This document shows, one piece after another, positions 1 through 7,420 of a DNA stretch of 64,000 bases. The stretch is taken from positions 1 through 64,000 of the forward strand of contig CASFLY010000130.1 of assembly GCA_949295645.1 (NCBI GenBank). The letters are read 5' to 3'. Under the pieces are notes generated by a model. That model was not told the origin of the DNA. It searched no databases and saw nothing but the letters and a program-made list of their open reading frames with translations. This stretch comes from an uncultured Bacteroidales bacterium (GTDB lineage Bacteria; Bacteroidota; Bacteroidia; Bacteroidales; UBA932). How positions within the stretch are numbered: position 1 is the first letter of the stretch; each line of letters starts with the position of its first letter. The translations under genes were made by a program, and so were the position numbers.

Positions 1-197
1 ATGAAGTCGTACACGGCGGCTACATTAAGCGAGTTCGTGAAGAGACCGAGGTCTGCCTCCACGAAGTCGTTCCCCAGGGTGTGCTGGTATGAAGCCTCGA
101 AGCCCCATCCTAACCTTGCACCGATTGCTCTTGGCTGTGCAGCTGCCACGGATGCTATACCGAGTGCGAGGGCTGCGATAAGAATCAATTTTTTCAT
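1..197 (-). CDS. Outer-membrane beta-barrel protein, partial (N-terminus only)
   Basis: The reverse strand opens at 197 with MKKLILIAALALGIASVAAAQ, a clean Sec signal peptide ending in an AQ cleavage site. It continues with alternating polar and hydrophobic residues (GARLGWGFEASYQH, then DLGLFTNSLNVAAVYDF), the pattern of an outer-membrane beta-barrel. The gene runs off the left edge, so only about 65 residues are visible. Small barrels of this kind are common in Bacteroidota and most have no assigned substrate. A TATCTTTG promoter element lies 33 bases upstream of the start. The subfamily cannot be named from this fragment. Confidence 0.75.
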   Translation of the reverse strand, partial: MKKLILIAALALGIASVAAAQPRAIGARLGWGFEASYQHTLGNDFVEADLGLFTNSLNVAAVYDF

Positions 198-229
198 TTT
201 ATTTCGATTTTATTGAATCCGAATACATA

Positions 230-237
230 CAAAGATA
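230..237 (-). promoter_or_regulatory. Bacteroidota -7 element for the partial outer-membrane protein gene
   Basis: TATCTTTG on the minus strand matches the TAnnTTTG consensus, 33 bases before the start at 197. No TTTG box is seen at the usual distance, so only the -7 element is supported. Confidence 0.5.
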
Positions 238-278
238 CAACTTTTCCCGGCAGAAAGACGGATAAATCTCCGAAATTT

Positions 279-1568
279 TCAGAAATCGGCAGCCTTCCGC
301 ATCTTTTCCGCTATCCTGTCGTTGCATAGGTTCCCGATGCTGCCGACGTGGGTGTGGTGCACGGTCTTCTCCGCGTGGAATTTACCTTCGTTGACCTCCA
401 CTCCTACACTCCTGTATGCATCTCTGAACGGCATTCCGGCAAGGACACGCCTGTTCACTTCCTCAACGGTGAACAGGTAGTCGTAGATAGGGGAGTCGAG
501 GATGCCGTCGTTTACCCGTATTTCCTTGAGCATGAAGCCTGTCATCCGTATGCACTTGTGCATCAGGACCAGTGCCGGGAAAAGAACGTCTTTCAGCAAC
601 TGGAAATCGCGATGGTATCCATGAGGCATATTGCTGCATATCAGGGATATTTCGTTTTCCGCAGATAGGATTCTGTTGCAGTTCCCGCGTATGATTTCCC
701 AGACGTCCGGGTTCTTCTTGTGCGGCATGATGCTGGAGCCGGTGGTGAGCTGGTCCGGGAAAGATATGAAGCCGAAGTTCGGGCACATATAGAGACAGCA
801 GTCGGCGGCGAACTTGTTTAGGGTAAGGGCAATACATCCTATGGCAGAAGCCACTGCCTTTTCCGACTTGCCACGGCTCAGCTGTGCCGCCACGGCATTG
901 TAGTCGAGGTCTTCGAACCCGAGCAGCCTTGTGGTCATCTCCCTGTCGAGCGGGAACGAACTGCCGTAGCCCGCCGCAGACCCGAGAGGATTCTGGTTCA
1001 CAAGGTGGTATGCCCCCTGAAGCATACAGGTGTCGTCAGCCAGGGCTTCGGCGTATGCCCCGAACCAGAGCCCGAACGAAGACGGCATGGCCACCTGCCC
1101 GTGGGTATAGCCAGGCAGCATCACGTCCTTGTATTTTTCGCTGAGACCCTGCAGGATGTCGAAGAGCCCGAGAACCTCATCCCTTGTCTTAAGAAGTTCG
1201 TCCCTGAGGAAAAGCTTGACATCCACAAGCACCTGGTCGTTGCGTGAACGCCCCGAGTGGATTTTCTTTCCTACATCCCCGAGCCTGCGGGTCAGGAGCA
1301 GCTCCACCTGCGAGTGGATGTCTTCGACGTCGTCTTCGAGGACGAATTTTCCCTCCTCTATTTCAGCCAGGATTTCATCCAGGGCCTTTGTCAGGATTTC
1401 CAGTTCTTCCGCAGTCAGCAGCCCTATCGATTCGAGCATCCTGATGTGTGCCTTGGAGCCGGTGACGTCGTATTTAGCCAGCGCCATATCCAGGACACGG
1501 TCATTTCCTACGGTGAAGTCTTCTACTATGTCGGAGGCTTTGGTGCCTTTGTTCCAGAGTGTTGCCAT
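279..1568 (-). CDS. argH: Argininosuccinate lyase
   Basis: Cytosolic enzyme for the last step of arginine synthesis, splitting argininosuccinate into arginine and fumarate. The 429-residue protein has the fumarase/aspartase superfamily signature GSSIMPHKKNPD in its second half. Its N-terminal half has the substrate-site stretch HSGRSRNDQV and the catalytic-region motif GYTHGQVAMP. The length is slightly under the roughly 450-460 residues of many ArgH proteins but no motif is missing. It is the last gene of the minus-strand arginine operon, 20 bases after argE. Overlapping reading frames on both strands here are shadows. Confidence 0.97.
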   Translation of the reverse strand: MATLWNKGTKASDIVEDFTVGNDRVLDMALAKYDVTGSKAHIRMLESIGLLTAEELEILTKALDEILAEIEEGKFVLEDDVEDIHSQVELLLTRRLGDVGKKIHSGRSRNDQVLVDVKLFLRDELLKTRDEVLGLFDILQGLSEKYKDVMLPGYTHGQVAMPSSFGLWFGAYAEALADDTCMLQGAYHLVNQNPLGSAAGYGSSFPLDREMTTRLLGFEDLDYNAVAAQLSRGKSEKAVASAIGCIALTLNKFAADCCLYMCPNFGFISFPDQLTTGSSIMPHKKNPDVWEIIRGNCNRILSAENEISLICSNMPHGYHRDFQLLKDVLFPALVLMHKCIRMTGFMLKEIRVNDGILDSPIYDYLFTVEEVNRRVLAGMPFRDAYRSVGVEVNEGKFHAEKTVHHTHVGSIGNLCNDRIAEKMRKAADF

Positions 1569-1588
1569 GATAGTTTATGATATTTGCG

Positions 1589-2755
1589 TTATTTTGTCCG
1601 GAAACTGTCCGGATGCTTTCCGATGATACTGAAAAATTCCGAAAGGAATGACATATACCCGCTTATCCCTTCCGATATTTCGCGGACGGTAATGTATTCG
1701 TCCTTTTTGTGGGAGCGGGCGGATTCTCCGGGCCCCATCTTGACGGCATCGCAGTCTATCCTGAGCCAGTCCGAGGTGGTGGGTGAAGAATAGGTCTCTA
1801 TCCCGAGGGCCCTTACACATTCCGTAAGCGGCGAGCCCGGCCTGGTGGCGGAGGAGCGGTTCCTGAGGTTGCGTGCCCGGAGACGGCTTTTGCAGACAGC
1901 CTGCAGGCTGTCGAGAATCTCTTGGTTGCCGTACATTTCCGTAGGCCTGATGTCCACCGTGAAGCGGCATTTGTCGGGAATGACGTTGTGTGCGGTGCCG
2001 GCCTCTATCTGTGTGACATTCAGCCTGACTTTCCCCATCGCGGGGGACACTTTGCCGAATTCGTAGTTCCTCAGCCTCATGATGTCGTCGAGGGCGATGT
2101 ACAGGGCATTCACCCCTTCGCCGTTGGCGGCGTGTCCGCTGACGCCCTCGGCTTCCGCATCTATTACAAGCAGCCCGCGCTCCGAAGTGGCGGCCTTCAT
2201 TCCGGTAGGCTCTCCAACTATGGCCCAGGACGGTCTGGAGGCCGTCTCGAGACCCGGGATTTCGTTGTAGTGTTCCCATATCCACGTCATCCCGTCCGGG
2301 CCGGACCTCTCTTCCTCGCAACTGAGCACGAGGAGCAGGCTGCAGGGCAGGTCCTTGTCGTAGAAATGTCTGAAAACAGAGCATAGCGACACTACCGACC
2401 CCCCGTCGTCATTGCTCCCGAGTCCGCAGACTATGTCTTCTTTCCCGCTGCCGAAAATCTCCCTGACCTTTTCATAGTCGGGCTTGCACGGGTCGAAAGA
2501 ATAGTCTTCGTTCGCCGGAACGGTGTCGATGTGGGCGTTCAGCATGAAGATACGTCCGGCAGGATCGAAATTCCTGTTCCGGACGATGATGTTGTTCTTT
2601 ACGGCGACGGCAGGCAATCCCCATTCCTGCAGTTTCCAGACGATGAATGCGCTTACGTCGCCTTCCCTGAAGGAAATGGAAGGGATGGCCACGATCTCGC
2701 GGAGGAATTCGACTGCGTCGGATGTCAGTGTCTCGATGTCCATAACAAGATTCAT
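1589..2755 (-). CDS. argE: M20-family N-acyl-ornithine deacylase (ArgE-type)
   Basis: Zinc-dependent amidohydrolase expected to release ornithine-pathway intermediate from its N-acyl group. The 388-residue protein has the M20 metal-binding series: NAHIDTVP near residue 75, GLGSNDDGG near 115, LSCEEERSG near 146, and a C-terminal GPGESARSHKKDEY. M20 peptidases are hard to separate by sequence (ArgE, DapE and CPG2-like), so the assignment rests on its place between argB and argH. Because the neighbouring transcarbamylase is of the succinyl type, the natural substrate is probably N-succinyl-citrulline or N-succinyl-ornithine rather than the acetyl form. That last point is inference. Confidence 0.88.
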   Translation of the reverse strand: MNLVMDIETLTSDAVEFLREIVAIPSISFREGDVSAFIVWKLQEWGLPAVAVKNNIIVRNRNFDPAGRIFMLNAHIDTVPANEDYSFDPCKPDYEKVREIFGSGKEDIVCGLGSNDDGGSVVSLCSVFRHFYDKDLPCSLLLVLSCEEERSGPDGMTWIWEHYNEIPGLETASRPSWAIVGEPTGMKAATSERGLLVIDAEAEGVSGHAANGEGVNALYIALDDIMRLRNYEFGKVSPAMGKVRLNVTQIEAGTAHNVIPDKCRFTVDIRPTEMYGNQEILDSLQAVCKSRLRARNLRNRSSATRPGSPLTECVRALGIETYSSPTTSDWLRIDCDAVKMGPGESARSHKKDEYITVREISEGISGYMSFLSEFFSIIGKHPDSFRTK

Positions 2756-2799
2756 CTGGTTCCTGGAAGTGAAAATACGGTGCGCACGGGACGGCGGCC

Positions 2800-3597
2800 C
2801 TATCCGGCCTGCAGGGTGGTCCCCCTGTCGTTCGCGATGTTCGACGAGTTCTTGATGACGACTTTCGAGACACCTCCCGCAATGGCTTTGAATGCGTTTT
2901 CGAGTTTTGGCAGCATGCCGTCCGCAACGGTGCCGTCGGCTTTCAGCCGTGCGAAATATTCAGGGGTGATCAGTGTTACCAAGCTCGTGTCATCATCCTT
3001 GTCGAGCAGCACCCCGTCTTTTTCGAAGCAGAAGACAAGATCCGTTTCAGCCTTGTCCGCGAGGCTCAGGGCTATGGCGGAAGCAACCGTGTCAGCGTTG
3101 GTATTCAGAAGCCCTCCCCGGCCGTCGCAGGTGATGGCGCAGAAAACCGGAGTCAGGCCCATCCGTATGAGGCTGATTATAAGATTGCCGTCTATGTTTT
3201 CAGGTTTCAGATCCCCGACATACCCGTAATCGACGGTCTCTCCCGTAGATGCAAGCTTTACCGGAGGCCTTTTGTCCGCCTTTATCACCCCTGCGTCCGC
3301 TCCCGAGAGCCCGATGGCATTGCATCCGTTTTTCTGCAGCAGGGCGACGATGCTTTTGTTGCACCATCCGGCATAGACCATGGTGACGATTCTCAGCGTG
3401 TCCTCATCCGTGACCCTCCGCCCTTCTATCATCACCGGAGTGAATCCCAACTGCTTCTGCATCTGACTCGCAATGGCCCCTCCGCCGTGTATCAGCACCT
3501 TCGGCCCCGGCACGGCAGCGAAGTCGGAGGCAAATTTCTCCAACTTTTCACGGTTGTCGACGACATTGCCTCCTATCTTGAATACTTTTATCTTCAT
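2800..3597 (-). CDS. argB: N-acetylglutamate kinase family (acting on N-acylglutamate)
   Basis: Phosphorylates the gamma-carboxylate of N-acylglutamate, the second step of arginine synthesis. The 265-residue protein is a typical amino-acid kinase: KIGGNVV at residues 7-13, the glycine-rich loop IHGGGAIASQM near 37, GLSGADAG near 128, and NTNADTVASAIA near 185 for nucleotide and substrate binding. In Bacteroidota this enzyme is thought to take N-succinylglutamate, in line with the succinyl-specific transcarbamylase next to it. It follows argF' by 10 bases, so the two are co-transcribed. Confidence 0.96.
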   Translation of the reverse strand: MKIKVFKIGGNVVDNREKLEKFASDFAAVPGPKVLIHGGGAIASQMQKQLGFTPVMIEGRRVTDEDTLRIVTMVYAGWCNKSIVALLQKNGCNAIGLSGADAGVIKADKRPPVKLASTGETVDYGYVGDLKPENIDGNLIISLIRMGLTPVFCAITCDGRGGLLNTNADTVASAIALSLADKAETDLVFCFEKDGVLLDKDDDTSLVTLITPEYFARLKADGTVADGMLPKLENAFKAIAGGVSKVVIKNSSNIANDRGTTLQAG

Positions 3598-3607
3598 GTC
3601 TGTAAAA

Positions 3608-4567
3608 TTATTCCTGCAAACCTGAAAGGATTTCCCTGATGACTGTCTGTGCGGAAACGACCCTGTTCGCAGCTTCGGGGATGACGATGGACTGCGGACT
3701 TTCGATGACCTCGTCGGTCACTATCATATTCCGTCTGACCGGGAGGCAGTGCATGAAATACGCATTGTCGGTCAGGGCCATTTTGCGGCTGTCCACGGTC
3801 CAGTTCCTGTCCATACTGAGCACTTTGCCGTAATTTTCATCCGAGCAGGCGGCCCAGTTCTTGGCGTAGATGAAATCCGCTCCCTCGAAAGCCTTGTCCT
3901 GATCGTACTCCACCTTTGCATTCCCGACGAATGCCGGATCCAGTTCATAGCCCTCCGGATGGGTGATGACGAACTCGTAACCGGTCATGTTGATGCCTTC
4001 CGCAAAGGAATTCGGCACGGCCTGCGGCAATGCTTTCGGATGCGGAGCCCAGGTCATCACTATCTTCGGCCGCTCTTTCCTTTTGAACTCTTCGATGGTG
4101 ATCATATCGGCGAAAGTCTGGAGCGGGTGCCTTGTGGCGGCTTCCATACTGAAAACCGGTTTCCCGGAATACTGTATGAACTGGTTCAGAATCTTTTCCG
4201 TGTAGTCGTCCTCCTTGTTTTCGAAGCGGGCAAAAGACCGTACCCCGATGATGTCGCAGTAGCAGCCCATCACGGGAATGGCCTCCAGAAGGTGCTCCGG
4301 CTTGTCCCCGTCCATAATCACGCCCCTTTCGGTCTCCAATTTCCAGGCCCCCTGGTTTACATCGAGTACGATTACGTTCATCCCGAGGTTCATGGCCGCC
4401 TTTTGCGTGCTCAGACGCGTCCTGAGACTGGAATTGAAGAACAGCATGAGCAGCGTCCTGTTTTTTCCGAGATGCTGGTCTGCGAACGGGTGTTCCTTTA
4501 CATATCTTGCCTTGGCAAAAGCCTCGTCGAGGTTCCCAAGCTGTGTTACCGAAGTGAAATGTCTCAT
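3608..4567 (-). CDS. argF': N-succinylornithine carbamoyltransferase
   Basis: Transfers carbamoyl from carbamoyl phosphate to N-succinyl-L-ornithine, making N-succinylcitrulline. The 319-residue protein has the carbamoyl-phosphate site NSSLRTR (45-51) and the ornithine-side motif HCLPVRRN near residue 275. Residue 90 is proline, in DGDKPEHLLEA. Structural and mutational work on the Bacteroides fragilis and Xanthomonas enzymes showed that proline here (glutamate in acetyl-specific enzymes) selects the succinyl substrate. The sequence from about 60 to 110 is essentially the same as I recall for the B. fragilis enzyme. First gene of the operon, with a TAnnTTTG promoter about 100 bases upstream. 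Confidence 0.96.
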   Translation of the reverse strand: MRHFTSVTQLGNLDEAFAKARYVKEHPFADQHLGKNRTLLMLFFNSSLRTRLSTQKAAMNLGMNVIVLDVNQGAWKLETERGVIMDGDKPEHLLEAIPVMGCYCDIIGVRSFARFENKEDDYTEKILNQFIQYSGKPVFSMEAATRHPLQTFADMITIEEFKRKERPKIVMTWAPHPKALPQAVPNSFAEGINMTGYEFVITHPEGYELDPAFVGNAKVEYDQDKAFEGADFIYAKNWAACSDENYGKVLSMDRNWTVDSRKMALTDNAYFMHCLPVRRNMIVTDEVIESPQSIVIPEAANRVVSAQTVIREILSGLQE

Positions 4568-4602
4568 TTTCCTGTCTGTTTATCGGGTATCTTTACTGTC
4601 CC

Positions 4603-4621
4603 CGGGGGATTCCGATCCCCG
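4603..4621 (-). promoter_or_regulatory. Inverted repeat in the arginine-operon leader
   Basis: GGGGAT and ATCCCC face each other across a 4-base loop, with one extra G in one arm, inside the transcribed leader of argF'. No T-run follows on the minus strand, so it is not a normal terminator. It might be an operator or a leader structure. Function unknown. Confidence 0.35.
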
Positions 4622-4664
4622 AGGCTGCGGTTTCTCCGGGACTTCCCGCCCGTCCGCGAATCTA

Positions 4665-4672
4665 CAAACTTA
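4665..4672 (-). promoter_or_regulatory. Promoter -7 element of the arginine operon
   Basis: TAAGTTTG on the minus strand matches TAnnTTTG, 98 bases before the argF' start. It leaves a leader of roughly 90 bases that contains the hairpin at 4603-4621. It lies 32 bases from the divergent -7 element at 4705-4712. Confidence 0.6.
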
Positions 4673-4704
4673 ACAAAAAGTCACGAATAATTCCGGAAAA
4701 TCGG

Positions 4705-4712
4705 TAAATTTG
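4705..4712 (+). promoter_or_regulatory. Promoter -7 element of the YhhN-family gene
   Basis: TAAATTTG matches TAnnTTTG. Transcription would begin near 4719, which excludes an ATG at 4710 and supports the start at 4782. Confidence 0.6.
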
Positions 4713-4781
4713 TTAGAATTCACCTTCCCCGGAAGGTATTGGCATAGGGATTATCGCAAGATATTAAAACAGTTTCGTATT

Positions 4782-5486
4782 ATGTTCAGAAAGAATATCT
4801 CGACCGAAAAATCGAAGACTCTGGTATGGGCGGCGACGGCGGTTTTTGCCGTGGCTGCGGCCCTGTATTTCCTTCCGATGGAAATCCCCTGCAAAAACGT
4901 CTTTCCCGTAGCGGTCCTGGCCGTGTTCTCATTGTGGCTCGACCCTTTCCCGATGAGTATGGCCCTTGTCGTTTCGGCGTTCGGGGATCTTATGGCTTCC
5001 GCAGGCAATTTTATGGCCCAGATGGAGTGCTTTGCAGTGGCCCACCTTTTCCTGTGCCTCTTTTTCGTACAGAGGCTTTTCCGTACGGGGCAGGCTTCGG
5101 ACAAGACCTTCGCCGCGATACTGACAGGAAAGAGGATGGCTTACCTCGTGGTGACCGGCATCTGTGTCGGAGCGGTGATGCTTATGGCCATGGTCAGCAT
5201 CGTGCCTGAGGTGCCCGGGGGAGTGATGAGGGCTGGTGTCGCCTTTTATTCCATAGTCATTTCCCTGATGCTTTTCACCGCACTTCTGCAAAGGAGCATT
5301 TTCTATGCGGTAGCGGCTGTGCTTTTCGTCATTTCCGACTTTATCCTCGGCTGGAACAGGTTCGTGGAGCCTGTGGAAGGGGAGACCTATTATGTAATGG
5401 CGCCCTATTTCGCGGCCCAATGGATGTTTTTCGCCCGCGCCACGAAGTACCGCACAGGCAAAAGCCTCCTCGTCGCCAGACTGTAG
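4782..5486 (+). CDS. YhhN-family membrane protein, probable lysoplasmalogenase
   Basis: A 234-residue integral membrane protein with about eight hydrophobic segments. It carries the YhhN/TMEM86 features: an acidic residue in an early segment (SAFGDLMAS), the C-terminal pair VISDFILGWNRF, and a Tyr/Ala/Gln segment (YFAAQWMFF). Characterised members hydrolyse the vinyl-ether bond of lysoplasmalogens, and plasmalogens occur in some anaerobes. The start at 4782 is chosen because it lies downstream of the predicted promoter, whereas the in-frame ATG at 4710 lies inside it. It diverges from argF' and has no functional link to it that I can see. Substrate not established. Confidence 0.8.
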   Translation: MFRKNISTEKSKTLVWAATAVFAVAAALYFLPMEIPCKNVFPVAVLAVFSLWLDPFPMSMALVVSAFGDLMASAGNFMAQMECFAVAHLFLCLFFVQRLFRTGQASDKTFAAILTGKRMAYLVVTGICVGAVMLMAMVSIVPEVPGGVMRAGVAFYSIVISLMLFTALLQRSIFYAVAAVLFVISDFILGWNRFVEPVEGETYYVMAPYFAAQWMFFARATKYRTGKSLLVARL

Positions 5487-5546
5487 GGAGACCGGATACC
5501 CGCAGACCGCGCATCCGACGCTTCGACCTATGCCGGATATGCTTCC

Positions 5547-7400
5547 TTATTCGGTATATTCGAATTCCATGGTCAGAGTGCCGTCCATGTATACTTTTAC
5601 CGGATATCCGCTATCGTTGAAATCGTACGTTACGGTCGAGTTCCCAATGCTTTTGACGTAATTTTTGCTGGATATGCCTGCATATCTTGAAAACCACGGC
5701 GTATCATGCAGGCTCAAACCGCTTCCGGCAAGAATATACTGGTCCAGAAACAGCAGATTGGTTATGTTCTCGTCTTCGTAATATGAGATTTCCGAGTTTC
5801 CTGCCCTGACTACATTGCCATTGTCATCATAATCCATCGGGAAGCAGATTTTCTCATCGGGAGTCCTGACGAGCGTTGTCCCCTGTCCGTAAAGAAATTC
5901 AACGCTCCATTCGATGCCTGTCGGAGGTTCGGTAACATTGCAGCCCGATATTCTGCCGTTCTCGTCTATGAAGAAAACGGTGATAAATCCGTTAAGATCC
6001 TGGGTCACGGTATTTGCGGAATAGGTAATGCTGCATTCCGCCATTCCGGTACTGCTTTCATAGAACGATATTGCCCTGCCGTATGAATCGTATTCGAAAT
6101 TGAAAACGAACTTGTGCCTGCTCTCGTCATCCAGTTCTCCGAATGTGCTCATTTTCTTGACAAGAGGGCCTTTATGGTTTTCCGGAGTTATGAACATCCT
6201 GACTTCGCCGGTCTTGAATACATAATTCGTCTTGTCGTAGAAATAGGAGTAGTAATAATATGTCGTGTTTTCTTCCAGTCCGGTGAAGGTAAACTCGACC
6301 AGACCTCCGTCACCGTTTACGATATTCTGATATTCCTTATAATCCTCCGAATAAAGCACGATGCCGTATTCATTCACGACCTTTTCTCCTTGTGGAGCAA
6401 CGGTTTCCGGATAAACATACCCTAACAGGACCGCGTGGTTTTCAGTCAGGCTTTCAACTGTTCCCGTCTCTAACCTGTAGCTGTTGTAAAGCCTGGTAAA
6501 GGCCTCGGAGGCAGAGACGGAATCGCCCCAAAGCAAATCGATGGAATCGAGCGTCAGGGCTGCCCAGAATGAGCCGGACGACGAAGGTACGTTCGGCGCA
6601 TTGAAGAATTTCTTTGCGGCATCCGGGAAATGCTGCTGCATAAAGGCATTCCCGGGATTGCCTGCTATCCCGTCCTGAATAATTTCAAGACCGGTGTCCA
6701 TATAGGCGCCTCCGATATAATCTGCGACAACATTGGAATCGCCTGCGGGCATAAACAGGGTTTCGGCGGCATCGGACAGGGACAGTAATCCACCGGCAAT
6801 ATTTGCAAGACCCCAGGCGATTCCGGCAACCGACACCGGAGTCGATGTCCCGGCCGACCCTACAAGTCCGCCAACCGAACCGGCAATAACGACTGACCCT
6901 GTTCCGACCTCCAATGCACCGAGCACCGCCTTGCTTATGGCAACGCCATTCCTGACAGCGTTGTTTTCGCCCCAGGAGCGGGTTTTCGGCCCTTCGGGAA
7001 CAATATCGCAGTCGATGCCATTCAGACTGACCATAACAGTGTCTGCGAATGTTACCGTGACGTCGGCTTTTCCTCCGGAGTATTCATCTATAAGGATGGT
7101 GCACTCATTGAAAGTCATGACTTCGGGGACGGCATTTTCATCGAATTTCATGTAGCTTTGAATCAGTCCGGATGTTTCATCTTCGGTGTACATCATCATT
7201 GTTTCGGGAACTTCGCCGGTTTTATGGTTGTTCACAAGTATGGCAGTCCCGTCTTCGTAAAATACCGATTTCGACCATCCGCCGAGATCTTCTACCATAT
7301 AGCAGCCGGCAGGTGATTCGCTGTCTGTCCGAGAGATATGGACATCTTTGGAACAGGAAACCGACAGCAGCAGGAAAATATGGGGCAGGAATTTCTTCAT
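5547..7400 (-). CDS. Lipoprotein with glycine-rich hydrophobic segment and FN3-like domain, function unknown
   Basis: The start MKKFLPHIFLLLSVSC gives a lipoprotein signal with Cys16; an ATG 21 bases upstream overlaps the preceding gene's stop and is less likely. Of 617 residues, about 150-212 form a long glycine/alanine-rich hydrophobic stretch (for example VIAGSVGGLVGSAGTS) resembling the glycine-zipper segments of secreted toxins. After it comes a fibronectin-III-like module ending in LEENTTYYYYSYF. The C-terminal third has short beta repeats (YDSYGRAISFYES, YDDNGNVVRAGNS) like those in DUF4595 or YD-repeat proteins. It starts 20 bases after the ferredoxin gene, so the two may share a transcript. 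I do not recognise the full architecture. Confidence 0.7.
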   Translation of the reverse strand: MKKFLPHIFLLLSVSCSKDVHISRTDSESPAGCYMVEDLGGWSKSVFYEDGTAILVNNHKTGEVPETMMMYTEDETSGLIQSYMKFDENAVPEVMTFNECTILIDEYSGGKADVTVTFADTVMVSLNGIDCDIVPEGPKTRSWGENNAVRNGVAISKAVLGALEVGTGSVVIAGSVGGLVGSAGTSTPVSVAGIAWGLANIAGGLLSLSDAAETLFMPAGDSNVVADYIGGAYMDTGLEIIQDGIAGNPGNAFMQQHFPDAAKKFFNAPNVPSSSGSFWAALTLDSIDLLWGDSVSASEAFTRLYNSYRLETGTVESLTENHAVLLGYVYPETVAPQGEKVVNEYGIVLYSEDYKEYQNIVNGDGGLVEFTFTGLEENTTYYYYSYFYDKTNYVFKTGEVRMFITPENHKGPLVKKMSTFGELDDESRHKFVFNFEYDSYGRAISFYESSTGMAECSITYSANTVTQDLNGFITVFFIDENGRISGCNVTEPPTGIEWSVEFLYGQGTTLVRTPDEKICFPMDYDDNGNVVRAGNSEISYYEDENITNLLFLDQYILAGSGLSLHDTPWFSRYAGISSKNYVKSIGNSTVTYDFNDSGYPVKVYMDGTLTMEFEYTE

Positions 7401-7420
7401 AACCGGATGGATCAGGGGCA

